The notes under the pieces are model-generated. The model did not search any database and was not told where the DNA came from. It worked only from the letters and a program-made list of their open reading frames with translations. Position numbers and translations under genes: made by a program. From the NCBI GenBank assembly GCA_024704765.1, contig JAKMXF010000362.1, forward strand, positions 62,001 to 126,000: a DNA stretch of 64,000 nt. Direction: 5' to 3'. Within the stretch, counting starts at the first letter, position 1. Each line of letters starts with the position of its first letter. The stretch is from Oopsacas minuta. Its lineage: Eukaryota; Porifera; Hexactinellida; Lyssacinosida; Leucopsacidae. Of the stretch, positions 44,286 through 54,011 are shown one piece after another.

Positions 44286-44369
44286 TTAATGATCTGAGCA
44301 TAATATGTATTTGTAAATTAGAATTTCGTGTGCAAAATGGCTCATAGAATTTAAATAGGAGATAACCCA

Positions 44370-44790
44370 TTTCTGTTACAAATAAAAGAGTGAGAACAGA
44401 GCTACAAGAAAACATAGCTCTCGCTCGTGATGTGCTGAATACGAGAGAATCATTATTAATGTCAGAGCTGCATTATCTAGAGGCTAAATACAGGGGTAAT
44501 AAAGTTGCTGAGTAAATTCTAGAATTGTCTCGAACGAAGGAACAAACTGTTTCTACTCTTAGAAACTGTTATAATAGATAATTCTTGGGAGTAGGTGTAG
44601 CTCAGCTAGATACTCGCGTTAGAGAGCTAGAAGCTAGTCTAGCAAAAACTAGAGATAGCATGAGTAGTATAGAAGTGCAATGGGATGGAAATCTGGAGAG
44701 TATATTGAAAGAGACGGGGTCTCTTCAAGTTAAAAGAGCATCTGTGATTACCAAAATTGTTAACCCTTCTCTACTGATATTACTTCATCC
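44370..44790 (+). pseudogene. NHL-family coiled-coil remnant
   Basis: With two in-frame stops (about 44512 and 44578) the sequence reads as a helical coiled coil: 'TELQENIALARDVLNTRESL', 'SELHYLEAKYRGN', 'RTKEQTVSTLRN', 'TRVRELEASLAKTRDSMSS', 'VQWDGNLESILKETGSLQV'. This resembles the N-terminal coiled coil of the NHL gene at 52631-51350 (arginine- and glutamate-rich helix, '...LNTRRVELIREF', then a segment ending before the propeller). No propeller follows here. It looks like a truncated, dead copy. Confidence 0.6.
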
Positions 44791-44859
44791 CTCAGTCCCT
44801 CCATTGCAAATTCGCCCTCCGTTGATTATTTTGTGAATAACCAAGAGCCTCATGTTGAT

Positions 44860-46240
44860 ATTAATCTCTAAACTGAAGCATCTAATAGTTTAATCTACCA
44901 TAATTTTCCTATATTTGCTGAATATGAAACATTTCACAATGTATTAGAGGATAATCTCAATAATACAACTGATTTGGATTCTCTAATTGAAACTCTCCAA
45001 TACACTATTGATGAGAATTCATCAACATATCCTGATCTTAATTCTGCTATTGAAACTTTCCAATTTGCTATAGAGGATAATACATATGTACATCCTAATC
45101 TTCATTCTCTTATTGAGAATATTTGGAATAATATTTCCATATATGCTGATTTCAATACTCAGTCTATTACTCATGATGATCTTGAAATGAATATTCAATA
45201 TGAAAAACTACAACGTATGGAAGATAACACAACCATCCCACATTATTTTGACTATTTCAATCTCAAAGTATCGAGAATTCTATTGAAGAAGACGGGAGGC
45301 TCCATACTGTATTTGATTTGAAAGAACAGCTAATCTATAACAATAGAGGTCTCTGTTCGAATAAAACCTCGAATTCTAAAATTGAATTTCTTAAATCTCC
45401 AATTGAGGATAATGGATTAGGACATGATCCAACCCAATCACTTGATAATCCCGAGGTTACTGTTGACACTATTTCTCGGAGTATAAACGTGGATCCTCTC
45501 TATAATGACCGACCGTATTATCCTCTAACAGATGTAAATGAATTCCGTGATACTCTAACTATAGAAACTACAAGAAATACTCTCATTGAATCTACTTTAC
45601 ACAACTTTATACTTCATTACTATCCACTCTTGATTATACGTTAGCTACACTAGCAGAGGAACCAAGGGAAGATCTGCCTATCTATATATCATCTGATGAG
45701 CCAGAGATTTATGTTGTGCAACCTGACCTATACACTCAGATTGAACTGAATGATAGGAAAGATTTTGAGCTTAATATTTCTATTTCTAATCTTGCCACGA
45801 GACCGAAACATGATCTAGATATTCTAAAATCATTGTCTGACGCGATTCCTAAATGTCAGCTTCCGAACAAAACAATAAAGCTCCGAAAGGATCCTATCAT
45901 GCCATCGGCTTTGAACACAGAATTTGTTTTTCCCGATATCAGTTTCGGAGAACATTATCCTGTGAAGTCAGTAACCAGATCTGAGAGAGAAAAACAAGTT
46001 CATAAACCTGTGATACGTAAGAGAAAAAGGAAATATCGTTATTATGGTGCCAAAAACATCCAAAAAGAAAGGACACTTTTTCGTTAGAAATAAGCTCCAA
46101 AAGGATATGTTAAAGAATAACAAAAATATTTTGACTGCCAAATCACTCCATTGCGGAACTTCACAAGGAAATACGGGCAAGCATACTTCTGATAAAACTC
46201 AAATAAAACCCAACATTACTCAGTAAGAAACAGAGGGATA
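44860..46240 (+). pseudogene. Frameshifted remnant of an acidic, repetitive coding region
   Basis: Successive frames join at probable shifts near 45265, 45610 and 46045 to give one coding-like stretch of roughly 450 codons. The first part has an imperfect repeat of about 21 residues ('DLDSLIETLQYTIDENSS', 'DLNSAIETFQFAIEDNTY', 'NLHSLIENIWNNIS'). The middle is acidic and proline-poor ('EEPREDLPIYISSDEPEIY'). The end is strongly basic ('RKRKRKYRY', 'VPKTSKKKGHFFVRNKL') and stops at about 46226. No family is recognised. It lies between an NHL coiled-coil remnant and a Mutator-like transposase, and its basic end could be the former N-terminal part of that element's protein; this is a guess. Confidence 0.5.
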
Positions 46241-46476
46241 GTCCTTATATAAAATTTCGTAACATATATATCCCTAAATCATATAGATACTTTACCGATG
46301 CATATAACTCTATGCGATATGTGTCACATAAATAGTACTTAAATTTGAAGAACATTTCAACACGCCTTATTTAAAGAAAATAAAGCTGCCAGAATCCCAG
46401 CCTGATGGGATTATTGTGATGAAAGATTAATGGAAGTAGCTCCTGTACCTACTCACCAGCTCAGGGCTTAAGACTA

Positions 46477-48865
46477 ATGAATATAGAAATCCTCTCTGAA
46501 GTATTCTCTAAACTCGCATGTCCTAGTTTAGTTCGTAAGAGGTTACAACTATTTAAGTGTGCAAACAAGAGAGGACTACAAACAACATTTGTATTGTTCT
46601 GTTCTAGTTGCGGTCATATCGTGACGAGATTCTGCCCATCTACACATTTGCATAAATCCATCCAGCACAGTATAGGGCTTAATGTTAACGATCGAGAGGC
46701 TTCTGAAGTAAATGTACGTGCTTTGCTGGGGTATACACGACCAGTTTAACTTGGAAAGGATTCAGAAAGTTTGGTAAAATTATGGACCTCCCTACTCCCC
46801 AAACTCAGATGTGGTAATCCGAGCAGGACAGGTTTGCAGATATAGTATTAGCAGAGGTTGAAGATTCCATGAAGAAATGGAGTAGGATTATCGCAGAGCG
46901 TGAGGATTCCTTGCCATCCATCCGTCCGAATTGTGCTGAGATAGCAGTTAGTTTTGATGGGTTGTGGAAGCAGAGAGGCCATTATAGCAATGTTGGTTCG
47001 CAGCGGTGATAGAAAGTATATCCAAGAAGGTTGTAGACTATGAGTTACTGAACAGAAACTGTACTTATTGTTCCAAATGGACAGCTAGCATGATAGAAAT
47101 AGCCCAACCGAGCATGACGGATGGCTTGTAGCTTACAAGCCTCAGTGCAGTGCAAATTTCCACGGTACCAGCTTAGACATAGAAGCAGAAGCAGCTATGC
47201 GTCTATGGAACCGGCCTGAAGACCGTGGACTCGTCTACAAGGTATTCATCGGGGATGGAGACGGTAGCGGGTATAAAAGCGCGGTAAGGAGCGGGGTGTA
47301 TAACGGAGAGGTAGAAATACACAAAGAGGAGTGTGTAGGACATTTACAGAAGAGATTAAAGAACCATTTAATGAAAGCTAAAAAGAATACAAAAAAATAA
47401 CAAGTATATACAACATGCCCTGGAGGAGCATAAAGCCGATAGAATAGGTCATCTATTCGCTATCGTGGTTGGACAACATAAAGGGAAGACTCCTGAGGAA
47501 ATGGATAATGGTCTATGGAGACTGTTATCACATATAGTGAGGATCATACGGATTGTCCTCCTGGTAAAAACTCATATTGCGTGTACTAAAAGGCATTATT
47601 TCGTCATCAAAATGACCCGAATCAACCCGCCCCTAAAACACGGAAATGCTATTTCAGTGACATAGACCTTGATAAGATAAAAGAAGAGTTTAAAGTATTT
47701 GCTAGTATTGATGTCTGTAGTCATCTAACCCTAGGTGCTAGTCAGAATATTAACGAGAGCCTACACGCCACTATCTGGGGGAATTGTCTCAAAATTAAAT
47801 ACACATCTCCCATATGTGTGTCTATATCCGTAGCATTGAGTGTGCTGTGTTTCAATGAAGGGCAATCTGCTCTTGCTGGTGTTCTGCTAGCTCTCGGGGT
47901 AAAACCGTATCTAAACTCAATCAAAGAGTTTGTCGCAGCTGATAGAGAAAGGTGTCGTGTGCGGGAAAGGTCAAGAACCGTGAAAAGTAAGGTTACCAGA
48001 CGTCAGCGTAAACTGGACAGTAAGAATAGAGAAAAGGAGAGACGTAAGAAGGATAGAGATGCTACTCGTATCCCATACCAGTCTGATAGATTTGGTATTG
48101 AAGTTGAAGGAGGCGAAATTACTGAGAAAATGAATAAAACTCATACAAAACAGCAAACGAAATCTAATACTACAGCTACTGATGCTTGTCCTTGTTCTAT
48201 TTCTACCATTACTACTACTGATGCTATCGTTGTTGAGAAAGAGAATATTTCTCAAGAGGTTATCCCGAAGGATAGTGATGATACTAACTGTGTAAAACAA
48301 AAGAGAGTAAAATCTTATAAGAACAAAGAAAAGTAAGACCTTTGAAGAAGCCAAAATTTGTGAAGCGAGCTAGGATTGTGTCTAATGCTTATTCTGATGG
48401 GGAGCTAGTGTTATCTGAGAGAGGAGAGAATGAGTTATTGCCAAAAAAGTTAAATTCTGTCAGGAAAAAGCAAAAGCAAAAACATGAAGAAAATGAAATC
48501 TCAGAAGCGAGCTAGGAATCTGTCAGACTCTGAGAATTCTGATGGAGGTCCGATATTATCTGAGAGAGATAACTCTGAAAGGAGAGAGCATGAGTTATTA
48601 TAGATAAAAGATAAATCCAGTAAAAATCGAGCTAGGAAGGTGTATTTTGAAGAATCTGGTGATGAGTCTGATAGTAACTCTTCGGGAACAGAGTGATGGG
48701 GCATATCAGAACTGTGACAGCAGGCTACCCACCAGACTGCTTGAAGGAGAGTGGCATTGGATTGGCTGCGAAATATGTGAGAATTGGTTCCATGATTCTT
48801 GTCTAGGCATTAATTTGAACGATTATGAACATAGAGACTTTATTTGTAACACATGTACTTCTTAA
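46477..48865 (+). pseudogene. Decayed Mutator-like transposase with C-terminal PHD finger
   Basis: Frames broken by several shifts and stops read in order as a metazoan Mutator-like transposase. First comes an N-terminal zinc-binding part ('LACPSLVRK...LFCSSCGHI', 46477). The catalytic region has 'EIAVSFDGLWKQRGHYSNVG' (about 46935), 'KKVVDYELLNRNCTYCSKW' (47020), 'VFIGDGDGSGYKSA' (47240), 'ECVGHLQKRLKNHL' (47331) and 'SQNINESLHATIWGNCLK' (47740). An open, basic 172-codon frame (47818-48336) follows. Next are three imperfect repeats of the type 'KRAR...SDG...SER' (48355-48690). Last is a PHD-like finger, 'WHWIGCEICENWFHDSCLGI' to 'FICNTC' (48750-48862), whose first Cys pair is degenerate. No terminal repeats were found. 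Confidence 0.75.
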
Positions 48866-49695
48866 AATTTAGTTATATATTTTTACTACAGTTTGTATTA
48901 TCCTATAATGTATAAGTTATTATAATAGAATACAATTTAAATATCTTCGTATTTAATATTGATTTCATAGACGTAGGTATATCTATATTATTAATTTTCA
49001 ATTTGTGTCTGTCTGTCCACGCTCCCATATAGAAAACATAGGACCAGTTCATAAAGTCCAGAACCAAATATTACACAGCATAACAACAACAAAACAAAAT
49101 TGTACTGAAGTAATCGAGTATGCTGATTCCGAATATGATATTGTGAACAACATATAAATATCAGATTCTCAACAAAACAAGAAAGCCCCGAATTGAACAT
49201 ATTTATAGTAGAATTTGTAATGATAAATGCAATTCTTCATGATCAAAGAAATATAATCAATGGCCTAGAATTATTTTGGCAATTCTTTGCTTAGCTTGCC
49301 GTGCACATAATAGGGCATGAGTCAGTTCAATTGTCATAGTGTATCAGAATACTAGGTGTGCTCTATAGCAAGGGTTCTGAAACTCTCATGGGCTATAGCA
49401 ACACTTTTTAGAAATGTATATTATGACCACGCCCAGGTCGACGTGATTAGTCAAGTTTGGTCATAGCATTTGGTCAAATTGGTTATGGGGCTTTAACCTT
49501 CTTCAACTTGAGTTACTTGATCAAAAGTTCATAAAATATCTCTGTGACCACAGGTTGAGAAAACTGCTCTATATGTAATTGAATAATATATGTTTCTCTT
49601 CTACTATTCTATCTATCTAATTTGATAGCTTCTGTACTTTAGGTAATTACCTTCTCTATACTCATTTAATTAGTATTAAATACACAATCTGGAGT
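48866..49695. other. Intergenic, nothing coding
   Basis: AT-rich. A 'tctatattattaattttcaa' followed by 'gtgtctgtctgtccacgctc' near 48985 recalls similar starts at 53464 and 55796, perhaps ends of one dispersed family. Confidence 0.4.
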
Positions 49696-50249
49696 ATGGA
49701 TAGTGTAATGGAGGTATGTTATTACTGATTATTGTCAAAACAGCAATTATGTTAATGTTTACAAATTTACTCGTTAACTAAATGGCGCTAATACTGTTGA
49801 ATTTGTTTGGCCTAGACAGGTCTGTTGTGACCGCGGTCTGGTTCGGACCGCCGCAACTCTATTCGTATCAAATTTACATTCACCAAATCTGCAATATTCT
49901 ATCTTTTGATTCACTCTAGGTCTGTGATATTTTGAGGATTATTCTTATAGTTTCTGCTTCAATCACTGGACTACTCCTAATCAGTTGCATTGTGTGTGCC
50001 TGTTCAGTATGTTGCTGTTTGGCAGTACTTGGATTTAGATCAGAAGGTGTGAAAGCGAATAGTTTTGCATCTTGTATTCAATCTCCTGACACTTCATCAG
50101 GTTCACCTTTTGCAATGTCTCAGAGTATGGGAGCTAAAGGTGAATGTAAAATTGTTGGATTAGTAATAGCCATTATGTTTAGTATAATAATCTTACTTGT
50201 TGTAATCGCTATTGTAGGTTGTATTATAAAATATTTTACTTCTTGTTAA
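49696..50249 (+). CDS. Small two-TM protein, CD225/dispanin-like, two exons
   Basis: I infer exon 1 49696-49713 (ATG, six codons, donor 'gtatgt') and exon 2 49920-50249 (acceptor 'ttgattcactctag'), phase 0, intron 206 bp, giving 115 aa. The first TM segment is 'IILIVSASITGLLLISCIVC' followed by a Cys cluster 'CACSVCCCLAVLGF'. A loop of about 40 residues ends 'SMGAKGECKIVGL', and the second TM segment is 'GLVIAIMFSIIILLVVIAIV'. Two membrane segments with Cys at the inner edge of the first and an A-K-x-x-x-x-I stretch before the second recall the CD225/dispanin family (IFITM, proline-rich TM proteins), which are palmitoylated proteins of membranes and vesicle traffic. The resemblance is in topology and spacing; it could be an unrelated small membrane protein. 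Confidence 0.6.
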
Positions 50250-50711
50250 GTATTTTGATTTTAACAATTTTGTGAATTGAATAGTTTTTCACTTTTTCAT
50301 ATCTCTTATTTTATTCTATTAAATTATTATATTTTGAAAATATATTATCCTCTTGGAATATTCTTTATCTCAGTTTCTCAAGGCGTATGAAAATTGACTA
50401 TACTGTCATTTAGTAATCCAAAATGTATACTCAATGCAGTGTTCGGAAAAAACCGCCCTTTTTCTGGTGTGACCTTTTCTGACAAACACTGACTCTATGC
50501 TAGTGGCTCCCAAATTTTCAACCGTGGATAGGGTGCACAGTAGACTCTCGTTAATATGACAAACGATTAACTTGTGAAAGAATAAGATTTACGATATAGT
50601 TTATATTTTGATAGTTTGCTGCTAGCGTATCGAGCAAAAAGGTTACAAATCTCCTCTCGTATAGTGCAATTTACTTAAAAATTAATTATATAATCAATAG
50701 CTTATACTTTA
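50250..50711. other. Intergenic with repeat
   Basis: A 'cagtagactctcgttaatat' Tigger-type end at 50538 and the left copy of a direct repeat (50571-50711). Confidence 0.5.
50571..50711 (+). repeat. Direct repeat, copy 1 (copy 2 at 52981-53129)
   Basis: 'acttgtgaaagaataagatt' through 'gatagtttgctgctagcgta' to 'aattatataatcaatagctt' matches 52981-53129 in the same orientation with a few substitutions and small indels. The two copies flank the TRAF fragment and the NHL gene. Confidence 0.75.
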
Positions 50712-50973
50712 CTATAGGAAATTAACGCGAATGCTCCAATTCGCGTTAATTTCCTGCAATTTATACTATTTAGCAAATTTCTACAATGGATGGGCAAACT
50801 CCCAATTTACATGTTCTCCAATGCGTGACTGGTTTGAGAGGATACCATGTCTATCAAGTGGACTGGATTATTTCTTTTTATGTTTAGAAAATTGAATAAT
50901 TTCTTAATATTTATTCGCATAAAATAGTGTATATACAAATGTTCTCCCTATCAATCGCGTTAATTTCCTATAG
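50712..50973. mobile_element. MITE with CTATAGGAAATTAACGCG termini
   Basis: Ends 'ctataggaaattaacgcg' and its exact reverse complement, flanked by TA on both sides (50710-50711 and 50974-50975). A third copy of the terminal motif lies inside in inverted orientation (about 50739-50755) and forms a 17-bp-stem hairpin with the left end. It has inserted immediately before the TRAF fragment and at the right edge of the direct repeat. Confidence 0.85.
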
Positions 50974-50985
50974 TAAGGTACTTTG

Positions 50986-51297
50986 ATGTCTGAGACAATT
51001 GATAAAATTGTTAATTTCTGTATTCGCGATCAGAAACTTGGCTGTCTCGGTGGTTACAATCCTAGTCTCCTAACTCAAGAGCTCTCCCTTATAGAATCAG
51101 AAACATTATCCTGTACTGAATGGGAAGGCATATTACGAGATCCACAACACCTTGGCAACGGTTATAGGTGTAAGGAATGCATGATGGATGGTGAGAAAGG
51201 TAAACTTGACGAGACGAAAAGTAGACTAATCGGGAAATTATCAGCAAAATGTCCGTTTAAAGAAGATGGCTGTGAATGGGAAGGAACCGTGGTCTAA
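50986..51297 (+). pseudogene. Truncated TRAF-type zinc-finger gene
   Basis: An ATG at 50986 opens 103 codons that correspond to the first part of the family seen at 1572-2852. A degenerate RING-like region ('LSCTEWEGILRDPQHLGNGY', 'RCKECMMDG') is followed by the start of the first TRAF finger ('AKCPFKEDGCEWEGTVV'), where a TAA stops it. The remaining fingers, coiled coil and C-terminal domain are missing, and the next gene is convergent. The second Cys of the first pair is replaced (CTEW). It is either a dead fragment or a very short protein. Confidence 0.65.
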
Positions 51298-51349
51298 TTA
51301 AGATAATGAATTTTACTGGCTAGATCTTATTAATATTTCTAGAAAATCA

Positions 51350-52631
51350 TTAATTCAAAATTAATAATATTTCACGAGTTCGTTGACTAAAAATGTGTAA
51401 CCCAAAATTAGTACCTAAAGAACTACAAATAATCTTGTTACTGTTGGTTACTACTATTCCGTTAGGGACAATTCTCTTGTCATCATCTTGTGTATCTCCC
51501 AGTGTGTGAAGTAGATCTCCATCTAGAGAGAATACTTTGATATTTCTATCTATTACGTCTCCGATCTGAATGTTCTGTTTCTCATCGAAACAGAATGTGT
51601 TTGGTCCTTCATCTTGTGCATTACCCTGCTCACTACATGTGATAAAAGAGCGTAGCTTCTCACCAGCTGGAGAGAACACGTGTAGACACGGGTTGTCAGT
51701 ACTACTCAAGACATACAATGAACCCATCAAGTAGTTTAACATCTTGTGGCTCTGTCATGGTGTAATGTGTGATGTAATGTTGGTGTTTTAGGTAAACTTT
51801 CATCACTGCTATCCTGTGGTTATTTTTATCTGCTACGAACACAGATCCATCAGTTGATACAGCGAGGCCATATGGATGATTAAACTCTCCTACACCATTT
51901 CCCTTCTTACCTACTTTAGTTACCAAATAGAAGTCTGGTAACTTAGAATGATATATATATATGGAATCGGACAAGAAATCACTGACGTATACATCCTCCC
52001 CACTCATATCCATGTCTCCTGGAAACATAAACATTCCCTTACACACTGTTTTAATGAATTCTCCTGTAACAGAGAATACACTTATACTACATAGAATATA
52101 ACCATGTAGTAGGTAGATGAGTTGTGTGTTCTCATCGAATACTACTCCAAAAGCATATTTAAGTTCTCCCTCATCTGTTCCTTCCTTCCCGACAGATATG
52201 CTAGGTTGTTGAAGAGCTGAGTAGTTTGGTGTCTGGATGATATCCCTCTCTATCAGCTGACCTAACACAGAGATATTCTTCTCTATCTGTTGTGCATCGT
52301 ACTGAAACAGCACCTCTGTCTCCCTCACAGTAACCTGCAGCTCTCTCATCTTATCGTCCATCTCCTCAATCATCCTCTCTCTCATGGAGTGGAGTATATT
52401 CTCTTCTATCTGGGATTGTAGATTTGCTTTCGATTCCTGGAGCTGACGAATAGTTTGTTCACGTCCACTTGTCGTAGCCCTTCTCCCTTCCCGTTTCTCT
52501 CGGAACTCTCTAATTAGCTCAACCCGTCTTGTGTTGAGACAGAGTACCAGCTGATCAAACAGTTGATTGATACGTGCCTCTGTCGGGTCCATGACTATGG
52601 GAGCTTCAATTTCTGGATAACGTTCAGCCAT
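51350..52631 (-). pseudogene. Coiled-coil/NHL-repeat gene with one frameshift
   Basis: From ATG 52631 a 309-codon frame gives an N-terminal coiled coil (about 10-140, rich in R, E and Q). Propeller blades follow: 'GELKYAFGVVFDENTQLIYL', 'GDMDMSGEDVYVSDFLSDSI', 'FNHPYGLAVSTDGSVFVADK' and 'EPQDVKLLDGFI'. A one-base shift near 51716-51722 sends it into a stop at 51702. The other frame continues at once with 'YVLSSTDNPCLHVFSPAGE' and further blades to a stop at 51350. Everything else is intact, so this may be a recent pseudogene or a sequencing error; if repaired it would be about 425 aa. The arrangement coiled coil plus NHL without RING is what the other copies in the window seem to derive from. 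Confidence 0.75.
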
Positions 52632-52980
52632 AGTTGAGTAAATCTCTTGATATTAGTTTATAATTACTTAAACAGATAGAATATCATTACTTATAGGACA
52701 GGACAGCTTATAGCTAGTACAGTCTCTTGTGTAATAGCATTTGTGTCTATTAAGCAGTTTCTAAGAAATATTATCTGTCTTTTGTAACAAAGTTCTCCCG
52801 CGAGATTCAAACTCGTGTTTGTTTGTTGTTAAGTTCATTCATAGAATTTAATATTATTTGTAATAGCTTACCAATTTGTGAATAATTTTAATTATTATTC
52901 CTTCCTCATTTACCTCCTGTCTACCTCGAGGTGTCTTTACATTAATTAATTCGTTACGACAAATTAATTATGAGATAGTT

Positions 52981-53129
52981 AACTTGTGAAAGATTAAGAG
53001 TTTTCTTACGATATCGGTTATATTTTTGATAGTTTGCTGCTAGCGTATCGAGCAAAAGGTTGCAAATCTCCTCTCATATAGTGCGATTTACTTAAAAATT
53101 AATTATATAATCGATAGCTTATACTTTAA
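52981..53129 (+). repeat. Direct repeat, copy 2
   Basis: Partner of 50571-50711. The MITE at the right edge of copy 1 is absent here: after 'gatagcttatacttta' this copy continues 'atacgaactccagataaagc', another Tigger-like terminus fragment. Confidence 0.75.
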
Positions 53130-53541
53130 TACGAACTCCAGATAAAGCGAACAAGTTTTGACCGTCCATTGCACTGTATGTATCTCTAGGTTTCCAATTT
53201 GTAAGCAGTGATAATTTTCCTGATTGTTGGAAGTTGTCACAAGGTTATAGGGGATGGAAACCAAAATATTATTTCACTACAACTTCTTAGAATCATCAAC
53301 TTTCTTAAATACTGTGACTATAGGCGTCGATCCTGATGTGGCCAAACTATCATGGCCCCCTTTCAGGTTTTGGGCCATCAGACGGGGATTATGTTTGTGA
53401 GGGTCGGGGGCAATTATGTCATTCACTGAAATTGTTAATTAAATTTCAGCTAAGCTATAATCTTATTATTTATTTGCAATTATTGTCTGTCTGTTGATTC
53501 GTTGTCAAGGAATGTGGATTTGGAATGTTATTTCGAATGTA

Positions 53542-53676
53542 CAGTAGAACTCGGATAAGACGTACCCCTCGGGAAACAGAAATTAGTACGTCTTATCCGA
53601 ATATGTTTGCATTACAAATAATGATGACTTATATTTTGGGATGTAAGAAATAGTACGTCTTATCCGAGTTCTACTG
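53542..53676. mobile_element. 135-bp MITE with perfect 24-bp TIRs
   Basis: Starts 'cagtagaactcggataagac' and ends with its exact reverse complement over 24 bp; TA duplication at 53540-53541 and 53677-53678. An internal inverted third copy of the arm ('gtacgtcttatccgaa', about 53587) is present. TA duplication and CAGT start fit a pogo/Tigger or mariner-mobilised family. Confidence 0.9.
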
Positions 53677-53929
53677 TATATCCAAAAGCAAGTGAACCCT
53701 TATTAAACTTCCACACAGAGCACTATTGCTTGTATAGGATCTCTACTTTAGGGGAGGAATTACAATATTTTGTAGATTTAACTGTGGAGAGTATTTAGGA
53801 GATTTAATAGCATTTCCTTTTGGAAACTATTTCACTGTCTTTAATAATTAGATACGCCTGATATTTGATAATGCACTATTGCTTGTAAGTTTTGTGATTC
53901 AAAAGAAGGATAGCGCTTGTTGCAGAGAA

Positions 53930-54011
53930 AGCAGAAGCAGGATTCGAACCTACGTGTAATAAATACTATTGTTCTTGAGACAATCACCTTAGACCACTTG
54001 GTTATTCTGAA
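53930..54011 (-). tRNA. tRNA-Leu(CAA)-like sequence, probably a pseudogene
   Basis: The minus strand folds as a leucine tRNA. D stem is ACC/GGT with loop 'aagtggtctaa'. The anticodon stem ATTGT/ACAAT is perfect, with loop CTCAAGA giving anticodon CAA (53977-53975). There is a long variable arm (14 nt) as in Leu tRNAs, and a T arm GTAGG/CCTGC with loop TTCGAAT. Internal promoter B box 'ggttcgaatcc' is perfect and the A box 'taaccaagtgg' has one mismatch. The acceptor stem pairs only five of seven; the two outermost pairs are lost. The variable arm pairs poorly. It is either a decayed tRNA gene or the head of a tRNA-derived SINE; no second copy is seen in the window. Confidence 0.65.

Larger units (their letters stand above)
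41193..44350. other. Long intergenic region with small elements
   Basis: Contains the dispersed repeat at 41600-41765, a GGCGTAACTA end at 42841, the long-TIR element at 43095-43307, a duplicated 'atcccacttcata' word at about 43329 and 43360, and the repeat at 43930-44285. The 62-codon frame at 42250 is not supported. Confidence 0.5.
52632..53929. other. Intergenic with direct repeat and MITE
   Basis: Holds the second copy of the direct repeat (52981-53129) and the TIR element at 53542-53676. No gene supported. Confidence 0.5.
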
